64,000 nucleotides of DNA, taken from positions 4,526,001 through 4,590,000 of the forward strand of contig CP036296.1 of the NCBI GenBank assembly GCA_007751255.1, written 5' to 3'. Source of the DNA: Engelhardtia mirabilis. Its GTDB lineage: Bacteria > Planctomycetota > UBA1135 > GCA-002686595. Below the pieces are notes generated by a model. That model was not told the origin of the DNA and did not search any database. It saw only the letters and a list, made by a program, of their open reading frames with translations. This document shows, one piece after another, positions 54,534 through 64,000 of the stretch (position 1 is its first letter; every line of letters begins with the position of its first letter). Both the position numbers and the translations under genes were made by a program.

Positions 54534-56417
54534 ATGACGACCTCTTCCCCCTCGCCCCGCGACGACTTCGAACGAATCGTCGAGCGGCGCTTCTCACGCC
54601 GCGAGGCCCTGCGCGCGACCGCGGCCGGCATCGCCCTGACCGCGTTCGCCCCGGGTGCCGCCGCGCGCCGACGTCCCTCGGCGAGTTCGCTCGGCTTCAC
54701 CGAGGTTCGCCACGGACTGGACGAGGTCCATGAGGTCTCCGACGGTCACACCTGCGAGCCGCTGATCGCCTGGGGCGATCCGGTGGTCGCGGGAGCCGCC
54801 CCCCTCGACGTGCGCCGCCCCGACCCCGAGGCCCAGTCGACCCAGTTCGGACACGGCAACGACTTCGTCGCGTTCTTGCCCCACCGAGGCCAGCCCCACT
54901 CGTCGACCCGCGGTCTGCTCGCCGTCAACCACGAGCACAGCGTCGGCAAGCTGATGTGGGCCGAGCCCGGCGCGGTGCCGCCGCTCGTGCGCGCTCGTGC
55001 GGAGCTCACGGCTCAAGGCCTGTCGGTGGTCGAGGTCACGCGCGTTGGCGGCTCCTGGAGCACCGTGCACGGCTCGCGCTTCGGTCGCCGCATCACCGGC
55101 GAGACGCCCATGCGCCTGTCCGGTCCGGCCGCTGGGCACGCGCGCCTGGCGACCTCCGCCGACCGCTCCGGCGGCTTGGTGCTGGGAACCTTCGGCAACT
55201 GCTCCGGCGGAACGACGCCCTGGGGCACGGTCCTGTCCGGCGAAGAGAACATCCACGAGCACTTCGGGGGCGCGGTTCCGACCGCAGGCCCCGAGGCCGA
55301 CAACCACCGACGCATGGGGATGGGTGCCACGGTCTACGACTGGGCCGCCTGGATCCCGCGCTTCGACATGGAGCGCGAGCCCAACGAGCCCAACCGCTTC
55401 GGCTGGGTGGTCGAGGTCGACCCCCACGACCCCGACGCGCTGCCGGTCAAGCGCACGGCCCTGGGTCGCTTCAAGCACGAGGCCGCCGCCACCGTGGTCG
55501 ATGCCAGCGGACGCCTGGTGGTTTACCTGGGCGACGACGAGCGCGGGCAGTGCCTGTATCGCTACGTGTCGGACGGCGTGGTGGATCTGGAGCAGCGCAG
55601 CCGCAACGGCGAGCTGCTCGACCGCGGCGTCCTGTCGGTGGCGCGCTTCGAGTCCGACGGCAGCCTGCGCTGGCTGCCGCTGGTGTTCGGCGAGGGCCCG
55701 CTGATCGAGCGCAACGGGTTCCGCTCCCAGGCCGACGTGTTGATCGAATGCCGCCGCGCCGCCGAGCTGCTCGGCGGCACGCCCCTCGATCGCCCCGAGG
55801 ACGTGGAGGCCAACCCGGTCACGGGCCTGGTCTACGCGGCCATGACCAACAACACCCTGCGCGGCAAGCACCGCCATCAGCCGGTGGACGCCGCCAACCC
55901 GCGGCCCGAGAACCGCCACGGGCACGTGGTCGAGCTGATCCCGCCGGGCGAGCCCGGAGCCCGCCACCACGCGGCCTCCGCCTTCCGTTGGGAGCTGTTC
56001 CTGCTCGGCGGCGATCCGGGCGGCGACGTCGGCGCCCGCGCCCACCCCGACACCACCGTCGACGGCTGGTTGTCCTGCCCCGACAACCTGACCTTCGACT
56101 CCCGCGGGCGCCTGTGGATCGCCACCGACGGCATGGGCAAGCTCGGCCTGGGGGACGGCCTGTACGGCTGCGACACCGCCGGCGAGGGACGCGCCCTCAC
56201 CCGCCAGTTCTTCCGCGCGCCGCGGGGAGCAGAGGTCTGCGGCCCGTGCTTCACGCCGGACGACCGCACCCTCTTCCTGGCGGTGCAGCACCCGGGCAAC
56301 GAAGGCGGCTCGACCTTCGCGCAACCCTCCACCCGCTGGCCGGACTTCTCCCCCGACCTACCGCCGCGTCCGGCGGTGATGGTCGCCGAACGGCTCGACG
56401 GCGGACCGATTGGCTGA
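54534..56417 (+). CDS. Tat-exported PhoX/DUF839-family protein
   Basis: The protein has 627 residues from ATG 54534. The N-terminus (FSRREALRATAAGIALTAFAPGAAA) is a twin-arginine signal, so it is exported folded, probably after cofactor insertion. The body matches the PhoX-like (DUF839) family: GLLAVNHEHS, TPWGTVLSGEENIHEHFGG, GRFKHEAAATVVD, DRPEDVEANPVTGLVYAAMTNN, DNLTFDSRGRLWIATDG and CFTPDDRTLFLAVQHPG. PhoX enzymes are calcium/iron-dependent alkaline phosphatases that release phosphate from organic esters; whether the active site is complete needs structure-guided alignment. Confidence 0.85.
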   Translation: MTTSSPSPRDDFERIVERRFSRREALRATAAGIALTAFAPGAAARRRPSASSLGFTEVRHGLDEVHEVSDGHTCEPLIAWGDPVVAGAAPLDVRRPDPEAQSTQFGHGNDFVAFLPHRGQPHSSTRGLLAVNHEHSVGKLMWAEPGAVPPLVRARAELTAQGLSVVEVTRVGGSWSTVHGSRFGRRITGETPMRLSGPAAGHARLATSADRSGGLVLGTFGNCSGGTTPWGTVLSGEENIHEHFGGAVPTAGPEADNHRRMGMGATVYDWAAWIPRFDMEREPNEPNRFGWVVEVDPHDPDALPVKRTALGRFKHEAAATVVDASGRLVVYLGDDERGQCLYRYVSDGVVDLEQRSRNGELLDRGVLSVARFESDGSLRWLPLVFGEGPLIERNGFRSQADVLIECRRAAELLGGTPLDRPEDVEANPVTGLVYAAMTNNTLRGKHRHQPVDAANPRPENRHGHVVELIPPGEPGARHHAASAFRWELFLLGGDPGGDVGARAHPDTTVDGWLSCPDNLTFDSRGRLWIATDGMGKLGLGDGLYGCDTAGEGRALTRQFFRAPRGAEVCGPCFTPDDRTLFLAVQHPGNEGGSTFAQPSTRWPDFSPDLPPRPAVMVAERLDGGPIG

Positions 56418-56435
56418 GCGGCCCCGCTGGGCCCC

Positions 56436-56461
56436 GCGCTTCAGCGGCCGTTGACCGCGCT

Positions 56462-56477
<16 letters not shown>
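56436..56477. repeat. 21-bp tandem duplication spanning the aspartase stop codon
   Basis: The sequence gcgcttcagcggccgttg occurs at 56436 and again at 56457, period 21. The second copy encodes the last codons and stop (ANGR-stop) of the minus-strand aspartase; the first repeats them just beyond. A stop loss in the gene would therefore add seven residues and stop again. Confidence 0.85.
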
Positions 56478-58333
<1,856 letters not shown>

Positions 58334-58433
58334 CGCGTGGGGGGAGGGGGGGGCTGCGGGTGGCCGGACGGTCAACCGGGCGGGAGAGCATACGCGCCCG
58401 AGCAGGGGCGGGATCATTCGTCCCACCGGGTCA

Positions 58434-58558
58434 TGTGGAGGCGGGACGTACGGTGGCGGGACCATTCGTCCCACCGGGGCGCAGCGTCGCCGGCAGATCC
58501 GGCGACGCTGCGCCCCGGTGGGACGAATGGTCCCGCCACCGTACGTCCCGCCTCCACA
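58434..58558. repeat. Perfect inverted repeat, 60-bp arms with 5-base loop
   Basis: Left arm 58434-58493 and right arm 58499-58558 are exact inverse complements, separated only by cagat. A smaller copy of the central motif (ggcgggatcattcgtcccac) lies just before the left arm at about 58407-58426, so the palindrome is built from a sequence present more than once. It lies 9 bases after the stop of the amidohydrolase gene and about 100 bases before the aspartase start, both leftward. In RNA it would fold to a 60-bp hairpin, which could end or insulate transcription. A REP-like or cruciform mobile module is equally possible. Confidence 0.97.
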
Positions 58559-58567
58559 CGACCCTGC

Positions 58568-60226
58568 TCAGTCCCGCGCGAACACGACCCGCCCCCCCAC
58601 CACCGTGGCGACGACCCGCGCCTCGGCCAGGCTCTCCTCACTGGCGAAGAGGTCCCGGTCGACCAGCACCAAGTCGCCCACGTAGCCGGGGATCAGGGCC
58701 CCGCTCCAGCCCTCGCTGTGGAGCGCGAACGCCGCCCCGCGGGTGTAGGCCGTCAGTGCCTCGTCCAGGGTCAGTGACTGCTCGGGTACGAAGGTCTTGC
58801 CGTCGAGGGTCCCGGCCTCGACCGCCGCGGCCAGGCCCAGTAAGGGATCGGCGCTCACCACCGGCCAGTCGCTGCCGAAGGCCAGGGTCGCGCCGGAGTC
58901 GACCAGGTCACGGAAAGCGTAGGACGTCGCGCAACGCACGGGGCCAATGCGCGTCTGGGCGTAACGACCGTCGTCGGCCTTGTGGTACGGCTGCATCGAC
59001 GCCACCACGCCCAGCTCGGCGAAGCGGCCGACGTCCTCGGGCGCCAGGTGCTGGGCGTGCTCGACCCGCGGGCGCAGGTCGGCGCGGCGCTCGACCGGGA
59101 TGGCCTCGTACCAATCGAGGATGGTGCGGTTGGCGCGATCGCCGATGGCGTGCACAGCCGGCTGTAGGCCGCGGTCCGCGGCCAGGTCGATCAGCGTCTT
59201 CAGCTCTCCCGTCTCGGCCAGGGCCAGGGGGAAGCCGACGTTGCCCGGCGCGTCGTCGAAGTCCGCGAGCATCCACGCCGTGTGCGACCCCAGGCTGCCG
59301 TCCATGAAGCCCTTGAAGCCGAGCAACTCGACGTTCGGCGAGAGGGTCCGCGGCCGATCGAGCCAGGCCAGGGCGCGACTCCAGGCCGAGAGGGTCGGGC
59401 CCGCGTCGCGCACCGTAGCGCGCACGCGCAGGGTCAGCTCGCCCGCGCTGTCGAGGGGCACGAGCTCCTGCTCGATCGTCGCGCGCGAGTCGATCGCCCC
59501 CACCTGGGTCAGGCCCCAGGCGTTGGCCTGGGCCAGGGCCTGACGCATCAGCGCGCGACGGCCCTCGACCGTGTCCGCCGCCGAGGGAGCATCCACGAGG
59601 CCCATGGCGCTCTCGTACAGGGCCCCATCGGGCTGGCCGTCCGCGAGCCGTCCGATCTTGCCGCCGGCCGGGTCGGCGGGGCCCTCGGCGTCGATCCCGG
59701 CCAGCTCGAGGGCGCGGCTCGATGCGATCAGGCTGTGGCCGTCCATGCGCACCAGCACCACCGGCCGCTCCCCCGCCGCCGCTTGGAGCTCGTCCGCGCG
59801 CGGCGCTCGCGGATCGGGCCAGCTCTCCGCCGACCAACCGCGCCCGACGATCCAATCGCCGGCGTCCGTGGCCGCCGCCCGCCGGGCCACCAGCTCGAGC
59901 AGCGCCTCTCGACTGGCCGCCCCGCGCACGTCGAGGAGCGCGAAGCCTTCCGCCGCGCCGGCCAGGTGGACGTGGGCGTCGATCAGGCCCGGCAGCACGC
60001 TGCGCCCCCGGGCCTCCAGCACCACGGTGTCCTCGTCGATCAGGTGAGCCGGCGGCTCCCCCATGCCGAGGGAGTGCACGCGACCGTCCATGATCGCGAC
60101 CCACTCGGCGTCGGGTTGCTCGGGGTCGGCGGTCCACACCCGTCCGTCCCGCACGACCAGGTCCGCCGCGCCGTCGCCGGCCGACGCGAGCGCTCCAAGC
60201 GCGAGCGCCGCAAACAGTTGCATCAT
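58568..60226 (-). CDS. Exported amidohydrolase, YtcJ-like
   Basis: The protein has 552 residues from ATG 60226; a TTG four codons earlier overlaps the previous stop and is an alternative. A signal peptide is visible (MMQLFAALALGALASAG). The amidohydrolase fold shows the metal motif HVH in GLIDAHVHLAG, MDGHS, KGFMDGSLGSHTAWM, HAIGDRAN, RVEHAQHL and FGSDWPV, in the YtcJ arrangement with a large loop. Such enzymes hydrolyse C-N bonds in cyclic or N-substituted substrates, natural substrate mostly unknown. It is probably cotranscribed with the small gene just upstream. Confidence 0.87.
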   Translation of the reverse strand: MMQLFAALALGALASAGDGAADLVVRDGRVWTADPEQPDAEWVAIMDGRVHSLGMGEPPAHLIDEDTVVLEARGRSVLPGLIDAHVHLAGAAEGFALLDVRGAASREALLELVARRAAATDAGDWIVGRGWSAESWPDPRAPRADELQAAAGERPVVLVRMDGHSLIASSRALELAGIDAEGPADPAGGKIGRLADGQPDGALYESAMGLVDAPSAADTVEGRRALMRQALAQANAWGLTQVGAIDSRATIEQELVPLDSAGELTLRVRATVRDAGPTLSAWSRALAWLDRPRTLSPNVELLGFKGFMDGSLGSHTAWMLADFDDAPGNVGFPLALAETGELKTLIDLAADRGLQPAVHAIGDRANRTILDWYEAIPVERRADLRPRVEHAQHLAPEDVGRFAELGVVASMQPYHKADDGRYAQTRIGPVRCATSYAFRDLVDSGATLAFGSDWPVVSADPLLGLAAAVEAGTLDGKTFVPEQSLTLDEALTAYTRGAAFALHSEGWSGALIPGYVGDLVLVDRDLFASEESLAEARVVATVVGGRVVFARD

Positions 60227-60234
60227 CGTAGTCC

Positions 60235-60639
60235 TCAAGCTCGGAGCCAGTCGAGGGCGGCGTCGCGCCGGCCCTCGGGGAAGAAGCGCACCACCGCCTC
60301 GGTCAACAGCATCTCACCCACGCGCACCAGGAACTCCCGGTGACGCTCCTCCCCGACCACGGCGCAGGCCTCGACGGTCTCGAGCAACTGCGACGTGAAC
60401 TCGAAGCTGCGCCAGGGCTGGCCCGGCTCGTCCGTGCCCAGCGCAGTCACCTCGAGCAACACGGCGGCGGGATCACCCGCGTGGCTGACCAGGGTCTCGA
60501 GCGTCCGAGGGAAGCGGGAGTAGTCCCCGATCAACTGGGCGCCGTCCACCCGCACCGCGAGCAACCCCTCGTCACACAGCTCGTCGAGTGTCTCGTGCAC
60601 GGCGTGGAGGATAGCGGTCGCGGGATCGAAGGTTGACAT
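60235..60639 (-). CDS. Small conserved-looking cytoplasmic protein
   Basis: The protein has 134 residues from ATG 60639. It is mainly helical with strands (GLLAVRVDGAQLIGDYSRFPRTLETLV, LLEVTALG, EFLVRVGEMLLTEAVVRFFPEGRRDAALDWLRA) and no signal peptide or membrane helix. I recognise no family. It is sandwiched between the sigma factor (37 bases upstream) and the amidohydrolase (8 bases downstream) on the same strand, so all three may be one transcription unit. Confidence 0.6.
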   Translation of the reverse strand: MSTFDPATAILHAVHETLDELCDEGLLAVRVDGAQLIGDYSRFPRTLETLVSHAGDPAAVLLEVTALGTDEPGQPWRSFEFTSQLLETVEACAVVGEERHREFLVRVGEMLLTEAVVRFFPEGRRDAALDWLRA

Positions 60640-60676
60640 CGGACCCGGAACGGCCTGCAGGCTCGTCGTCCCCCTC

Positions 60677-61330
60677 TCAGTCCGACAGGCGCTGCCGAAC
60701 CGCCTTCGAGAGCGCGATCCTGGCGCGCGCGTGGAGCATGGTGGCGGCCCCCTCGGAGTCGCGACCCAGCTCCTGAGCGACATCGCGCCAACTCAGGCCC
60801 AAGTAGTCTCGTAGCAGGAGCACTTCGCGATGTTGCTCGGACAGCCCGTCCATGGCGACCAAGATGATCTCGCTGGCCTCGGCCCTCGCCGCGGCCTCGG
60901 GTGGCAGGGTCGAGTCCCCGGCGGGATCGAACCTCACGCTACCCGAGGTGGCCTGCCGCCCCAGACTCTCGATCGCGCGGTCCCGTCGCACATCGCGCTT
61001 GGCGGCCTGCAAGTAGTCGAGCTCTCCACGGATCTGGTTGATGGCGATGGTCGACAGCCAACACATGAAGGCCCCCTCGGTCCGGTACTCGAAGGACTCG
61101 ATCCCCGCCAAGGCGTGAAGGAAGGTCCGCTGAACCAGGTCGTCGATGTCCGTTCGACCGCGCAGGGAGGGACCGATCTTCGAGCGCACGACCATGCGTA
61201 CGCGCTCGTAGTAGCGCTCGAACAGCCGGTTCAGCGCCCCGTCGTCCCCTTCGCGGTAGCGCTCCAGAAGCTGGACCGTAGCCGTCAACGATTGCTGTTC
61301 AGCGACCGAGAGAGATTCGTCGTGGTCCAT
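60677..61330 (-). CDS. ECF-type RNA polymerase sigma factor
   Basis: The protein has 217 residues from ATG 61330. Region 2 is visible in ALNRLFERYYERVRMVVRSKIG...DIDDLVQRTFLHALAGIESFEYRTEGAFMCWLSTIAINQIRGEL and region 4 in LSEQHREVLLLRDYLGLSWRDVAQELGRDSEGAATMLHARARIALSKAV. There are no domains before region 2, so it is a group IV sigma factor of the kind abundant in planctomycetes. No anti-sigma gene lies beside it. It lies 29 bases from the UbiB-like gene, same strand. Confidence 0.9.
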   Translation of the reverse strand: MDHDESLSVAEQQSLTATVQLLERYREGDDGALNRLFERYYERVRMVVRSKIGPSLRGRTDIDDLVQRTFLHALAGIESFEYRTEGAFMCWLSTIAINQIRGELDYLQAAKRDVRRDRAIESLGRQATSGSVRFDPAGDSTLPPEAAARAEASEIILVAMDGLSEQHREVLLLRDYLGLSWRDVAQELGRDSEGAATMLHARARIALSKAVRQRLSD

Positions 61331-61359
61331 CGAGTCGGGCGAGATTCGGAAGCGGGTTG

Positions 61360-63039
61360 CTACCGTCGGCCACTGCGGAGGATCGACCACAGCAGCCCGG
61401 CACCCACGGCACAGGAGGTCAGGAAGCCGAGCAGGCCGAGGACAGGAATCCCCAGCAGCATCGGCCCCTTGTCCACGGTCATGGCGATCGACGTGCCCAC
61501 GATCAGCGCCGCGGTGATCATGCCGACGGTGACGCGGTTGGCGCTCTCGGTGATGCGGTCGCCGAACTCGGGGAGGCGGTTGACGCGCACTTCGAGGCGC
61601 AGCTTGCCGCGGCGCGCCTTGTCGAAGAGCTGGCGCAGGTCGCGGGGCAGCTCGCGCACGAGCCCCGCCAGGTCCTCGGTCTGCCGGCCGAGGACGTTCA
61701 GCAGCGAATGCTGCTCGCGGATCGCCCGCTCGGCCATGGGTTGGATCTTCGAGGTCAGGTCGAAGTCCGGGTCGAGCTCGCGGCCCAGGTTGTCCAGAAG
61801 GGCGAAGACGCGAATCAAGCTCGACATGTCGGCGGGCAGGATCAAGCCGTTCTCGCGCACCATGTCGACCACGTCCCCGAGCACCGCCTGCAGGTCGACA
61901 TCGCCCAACTTGGCGCCGTGGTAGCGGTCGATGAAGGCGCGCGCGTCCTGGGCGAGCAGCTCGGTGTCGACCTCCTCCTCGTCGCCGGCCCAGTCGAGCA
62001 GCACCGCGACCACCCGCCGTTCGTCGCGCTTGAACACGGCCACGAGCAGGTTCATGAACTCCTCGCGGCGTCGCTCGGACAGGCGCCCGACCATGCCGCA
62101 GTCGAGCAGCACGAGCCGTGCCTGGGGCTGGAAGAACACGTTCCCCGGGTGCGGATCGGCGTGGTAGATGCCGTCCACGAAGATCATCTTCAGGATCGCG
62201 TCGGCACCGCGCGCGGCGAGCAAGGGCCCCTCGCCCGTACCGGGCTCGTGCTCGTGCGCCCACTCGCCCGCCGAGACGCCGTCGACGAAGGCCAACACCA
62301 ACAGGCGTTCGCGGGTGAACTCGTCGATCACTTCGGGCACCTCGACGAACTCGTCGTCGGCGAGGTTGCGACCGATCAGTTCGGTGTTGCGCGCCTCGAG
62401 GGACAGGTCGAGCTCCTCCCGCAGGGTCCGCGAGAACAGGCGCACCATCTGCACCGGGCGGTAGCGGCGCAGCTCGGGCAGCTCCTGCTCGGTCAGCTCG
62501 GCGAAGCGCTCCAACAGGCGCAGGTCCGCCTCGACCTTGGCGCGGATCCCCGGGCGCCGGATCTTGAGCACCACCCGTCGACCGTCGGACAACCTCGCCG
62601 AGTGCACCTGCCCGATCGAGCCCGCCGCCAGGGGCGTCTCGTCGAAGCCCTCGAAGAGCTCGCGCGGGTCGGCGCCCAGGTCCTCCTCGAGCTGCGGCAG
62701 GAGCTCGGCGAAGGGCACTGGAGTGACGGCCTGGTGTAGGCGCTCGAACTCGGTGATCCAGTCCGGCGACAGGAGGTCGGGGCGCGTCGCCAGGAGCTGT
62801 CCGAACTTGACGAAGGTCGGCCCCAGTTGCTCCAGCGCCCGCCGCACCCGCTCGTGGGTCGGCATCTCGCGCAGTTGGTCGGCACCGGACCAGTGCAGGG
62901 CGCGTCCCGCGCGCTCGAGGGGTCCGGACAGACCCATGCGCTGGACCACGTCACCCAAGCCGTGGCGGGCGAAGGTAGAGGCGATCTCTTGCAGGCGCCC
63001 CAGGTCGCGGGCGGCGAACAGCACGTCGAGCACGGACAT
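61360..63039 (-). CDS. UbiB/ABC1-family atypical kinase
   Basis: The protein has 559 residues from ATG 63039; upstream codons are a low-quality extension. UbiB family motifs are the KxGQ-type LGPTFVKFGQLLATRPDLL, an Ala-rich nucleotide loop AAGSIGQVHSARL, VVLKIRRPG, YHADPHPGN (catalytic Asp and Asn) and LLDCGMVG (the metal-binding Asp). Two C-terminal hydrophobic helices (VGMITAALIVGTSIAM and LLGIPVLGLLGFLTSCAVGAGLLW) anchor it to the membrane. UbiB proteins support isoprenoid quinone synthesis; here menaquinone, fitting the futalosine hydrolase gene on its other side. Confidence 0.9.
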   Translation of the reverse strand: MSVLDVLFAARDLGRLQEIASTFARHGLGDVVQRMGLSGPLERAGRALHWSGADQLREMPTHERVRRALEQLGPTFVKFGQLLATRPDLLSPDWITEFERLHQAVTPVPFAELLPQLEEDLGADPRELFEGFDETPLAAGSIGQVHSARLSDGRRVVLKIRRPGIRAKVEADLRLLERFAELTEQELPELRRYRPVQMVRLFSRTLREELDLSLEARNTELIGRNLADDEFVEVPEVIDEFTRERLLVLAFVDGVSAGEWAHEHEPGTGEGPLLAARGADAILKMIFVDGIYHADPHPGNVFFQPQARLVLLDCGMVGRLSERRREEFMNLLVAVFKRDERRVVAVLLDWAGDEEEVDTELLAQDARAFIDRYHGAKLGDVDLQAVLGDVVDMVRENGLILPADMSSLIRVFALLDNLGRELDPDFDLTSKIQPMAERAIREQHSLLNVLGRQTEDLAGLVRELPRDLRQLFDKARRGKLRLEVRVNRLPEFGDRITESANRVTVGMITAALIVGTSIAMTVDKGPMLLGIPVLGLLGFLTSCAVGAGLLWSILRSGRR

Positions 63040-63317
63040 GGGCCCGACTATGGACACCGGCGCGGCCCGAAGCCAGCCCCACGCACGGGTGGCCCAGACC
63101 CCGCTGGCGCGGTCCATCCATGAACGCGCGCCCGAGACACCCTGATCCGCCTGCTGTTCGGGCCTCTCGGTCCCAGTCGGCGCCCTGCGAACGCCAGCCT
63201 GCTCGACCACCCTTCGCGGTCACCCTCGCGGGTGCCATCCACGGTGCAGCGGCGCGAGGCGTGCGGCGCAGTTTCGAGCACGTCTTCGTCGTTGGTCCGG
63301 GCTAGTCTCTGCGCGCC

Positions 63318-64000
63318 ATGGTCGAACGCGCCGCCGGATCCGGCTCTCCCACCCTGCTGCTGTTTCCCACCGAGTTGGAGCAGCGCCGCTTCCTCGACGC
63401 CGGCGGTCTGCCCGTCGGCCTGGCGCTTCAGGCCCTCTGCGGCTTTGGTCCCGTGGCCGCCGCGGCCCGCACGGCCGAGCTGTGCGCGCGCGTCGCGCCG
63501 CGGCGGGTGCTGTTGATCGGGATCGCCGGTGCCTACGACGTGGAGCGCGATCCGGTGGGCTGTGCGCGGGTCTTCGAAGGCACGGCCCTGGACGGGGTCG
63601 GCGCAGGAGAGGGCGCTGGCTTCCGCGGCCCCACGGCCCTGGGCTTTCCCCAGTGGCCGTCTCGACCGGGTGTCGACGGCGCTGCGATCGAAGACCGCCT
63701 GCCCCTGTGGCGCCCGCAGCAGTCGACGAACGACCGTTACCGCGGCGGCGGAACCCTGCTGACCACCTGCGCCGCCGCCGACGGACCCGAGATGGCCGCG
63801 CGACGCCGCGAGCGCTTCGCGGACGCGGGGGCCGAGGACATGGAGGGATTCGCCGTGGCCTTCGCCTGCACCCTGGCGCGGGTGCCGGTGGCGGTGGTGC
63901 GCGGCATCTCCAACCTGGTGGGCGATCGCGACGGCACGCGCTGGCGCATCCCCCAGGCCTTGGCGAGCGCTCGGGAGGCCGCGTTGGAGATCCTGGCCCA
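63318..64000 (+). CDS. mqnB: Futalosine hydrolase, 3' end outside window
   Basis: This gene is open to the right edge, with 227 codons visible from ATG 63318. A nucleoside-phosphorylase fold is seen: LLLFPTELEQRRF, CGFGPVAAAARTAEL, VLLIGIAGAYD, and near the end EDMEGFAVAFACTLARVPVAVVRGISNLVGDRD followed by WRIPQAL, the MqnB signature. It removes hypoxanthine from futalosine in the alternative (futalosine) pathway to menaquinone. It is divergent from the UbiB-like gene across 278 bases, so the two quinone-related genes may share regulation. Confidence 0.9.
   Translation, partial: MVERAAGSGSPTLLLFPTELEQRRFLDAGGLPVGLALQALCGFGPVAAAARTAELCARVAPRRVLLIGIAGAYDVERDPVGCARVFEGTALDGVGAGEGAGFRGPTALGFPQWPSRPGVDGAAIEDRLPLWRPQQSTNDRYRGGGTLLTTCAAADGPEMAARRRERFADAGAEDMEGFAVAFACTLARVPVAVVRGISNLVGDRDGTRWRIPQALASAREAALEILA

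Overview
The window is a GC-rich (roughly 70 percent) bacterial chromosome segment. It encodes mostly ordinary housekeeping enzymes plus an unusually large set of big secreted proteins. The mix of FG-GAP/VCBS repeat proteins, a CRTAC1-type protein paired with a TPR lipoprotein, DUF1028, BtpA, an ECF sigma factor, an LpxH-like phosphoesterase and futalosine-pathway menaquinone synthesis suggests a Gram-negative-type member of the Planctomycetota, probably a marine deep-branching lineage. That placement is inference from gene content; no rRNA or ribosomal protein gene is present to confirm it.

Layout. 1-4 kb: two large secreted proteins, then twelve copies of a 16-bp repeat between convergent genes. 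4-13 kb (minus strand): glyoxalase I, NhaD antiporter, a zinc-ribbon membrane protein, secreted DUF1028 protein, transglutaminase-like protein, a secreted unknown, a methyltransferase, an M28 peptidase and a stand-alone aminotransferase C-terminal domain. 13-21.5 kb: homoserine kinase, a degenerate PTS enzyme I-like protein, a nuclease lipoprotein, HtrA protease overlapping a FluC fluoride channel, a GGDEF-EAL protein and a thioredoxin-fold protein. 21.5-33 kb: acyl-CoA ligase, secreted PHP hydrolase, a pseudogene fragment, a MITE abutting an IS630-family element, and two large exported proteins. 33-40 kb: oxidoreductases, an LpxH-like enzyme with a glycosyltransferase, and an M16-like protein with an acidic insert.

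40-53 kb is the most rearranged part. A CRTAC1-type lipoprotein overlaps a TPR lipoprotein gene, followed by a decayed FG-GAP gene. Then come three small exported-protein genes, a second and truncated TPR copy, and two intact FG-GAP paralogues. The order and shared spacer sequence show a segmental duplication followed by decay of one copy. 53.6-64 kb returns to conserved genes: BtpA, a Tat-exported PhoX-like protein, an aspartase fused to a cyclic-nucleotide-binding domain, a perfect 60-bp inverted repeat, an amidohydrolase, an ECF sigma factor, a UbiB-like kinase, and futalosine hydrolase running off the right edge.

The feature most worth following is a C-terminal module of about 110-130 residues. 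It recurs on at least seven otherwise unrelated secreted proteins here and survives in one pseudogene, which suggests a lineage-specific sorting or surface-anchoring domain.
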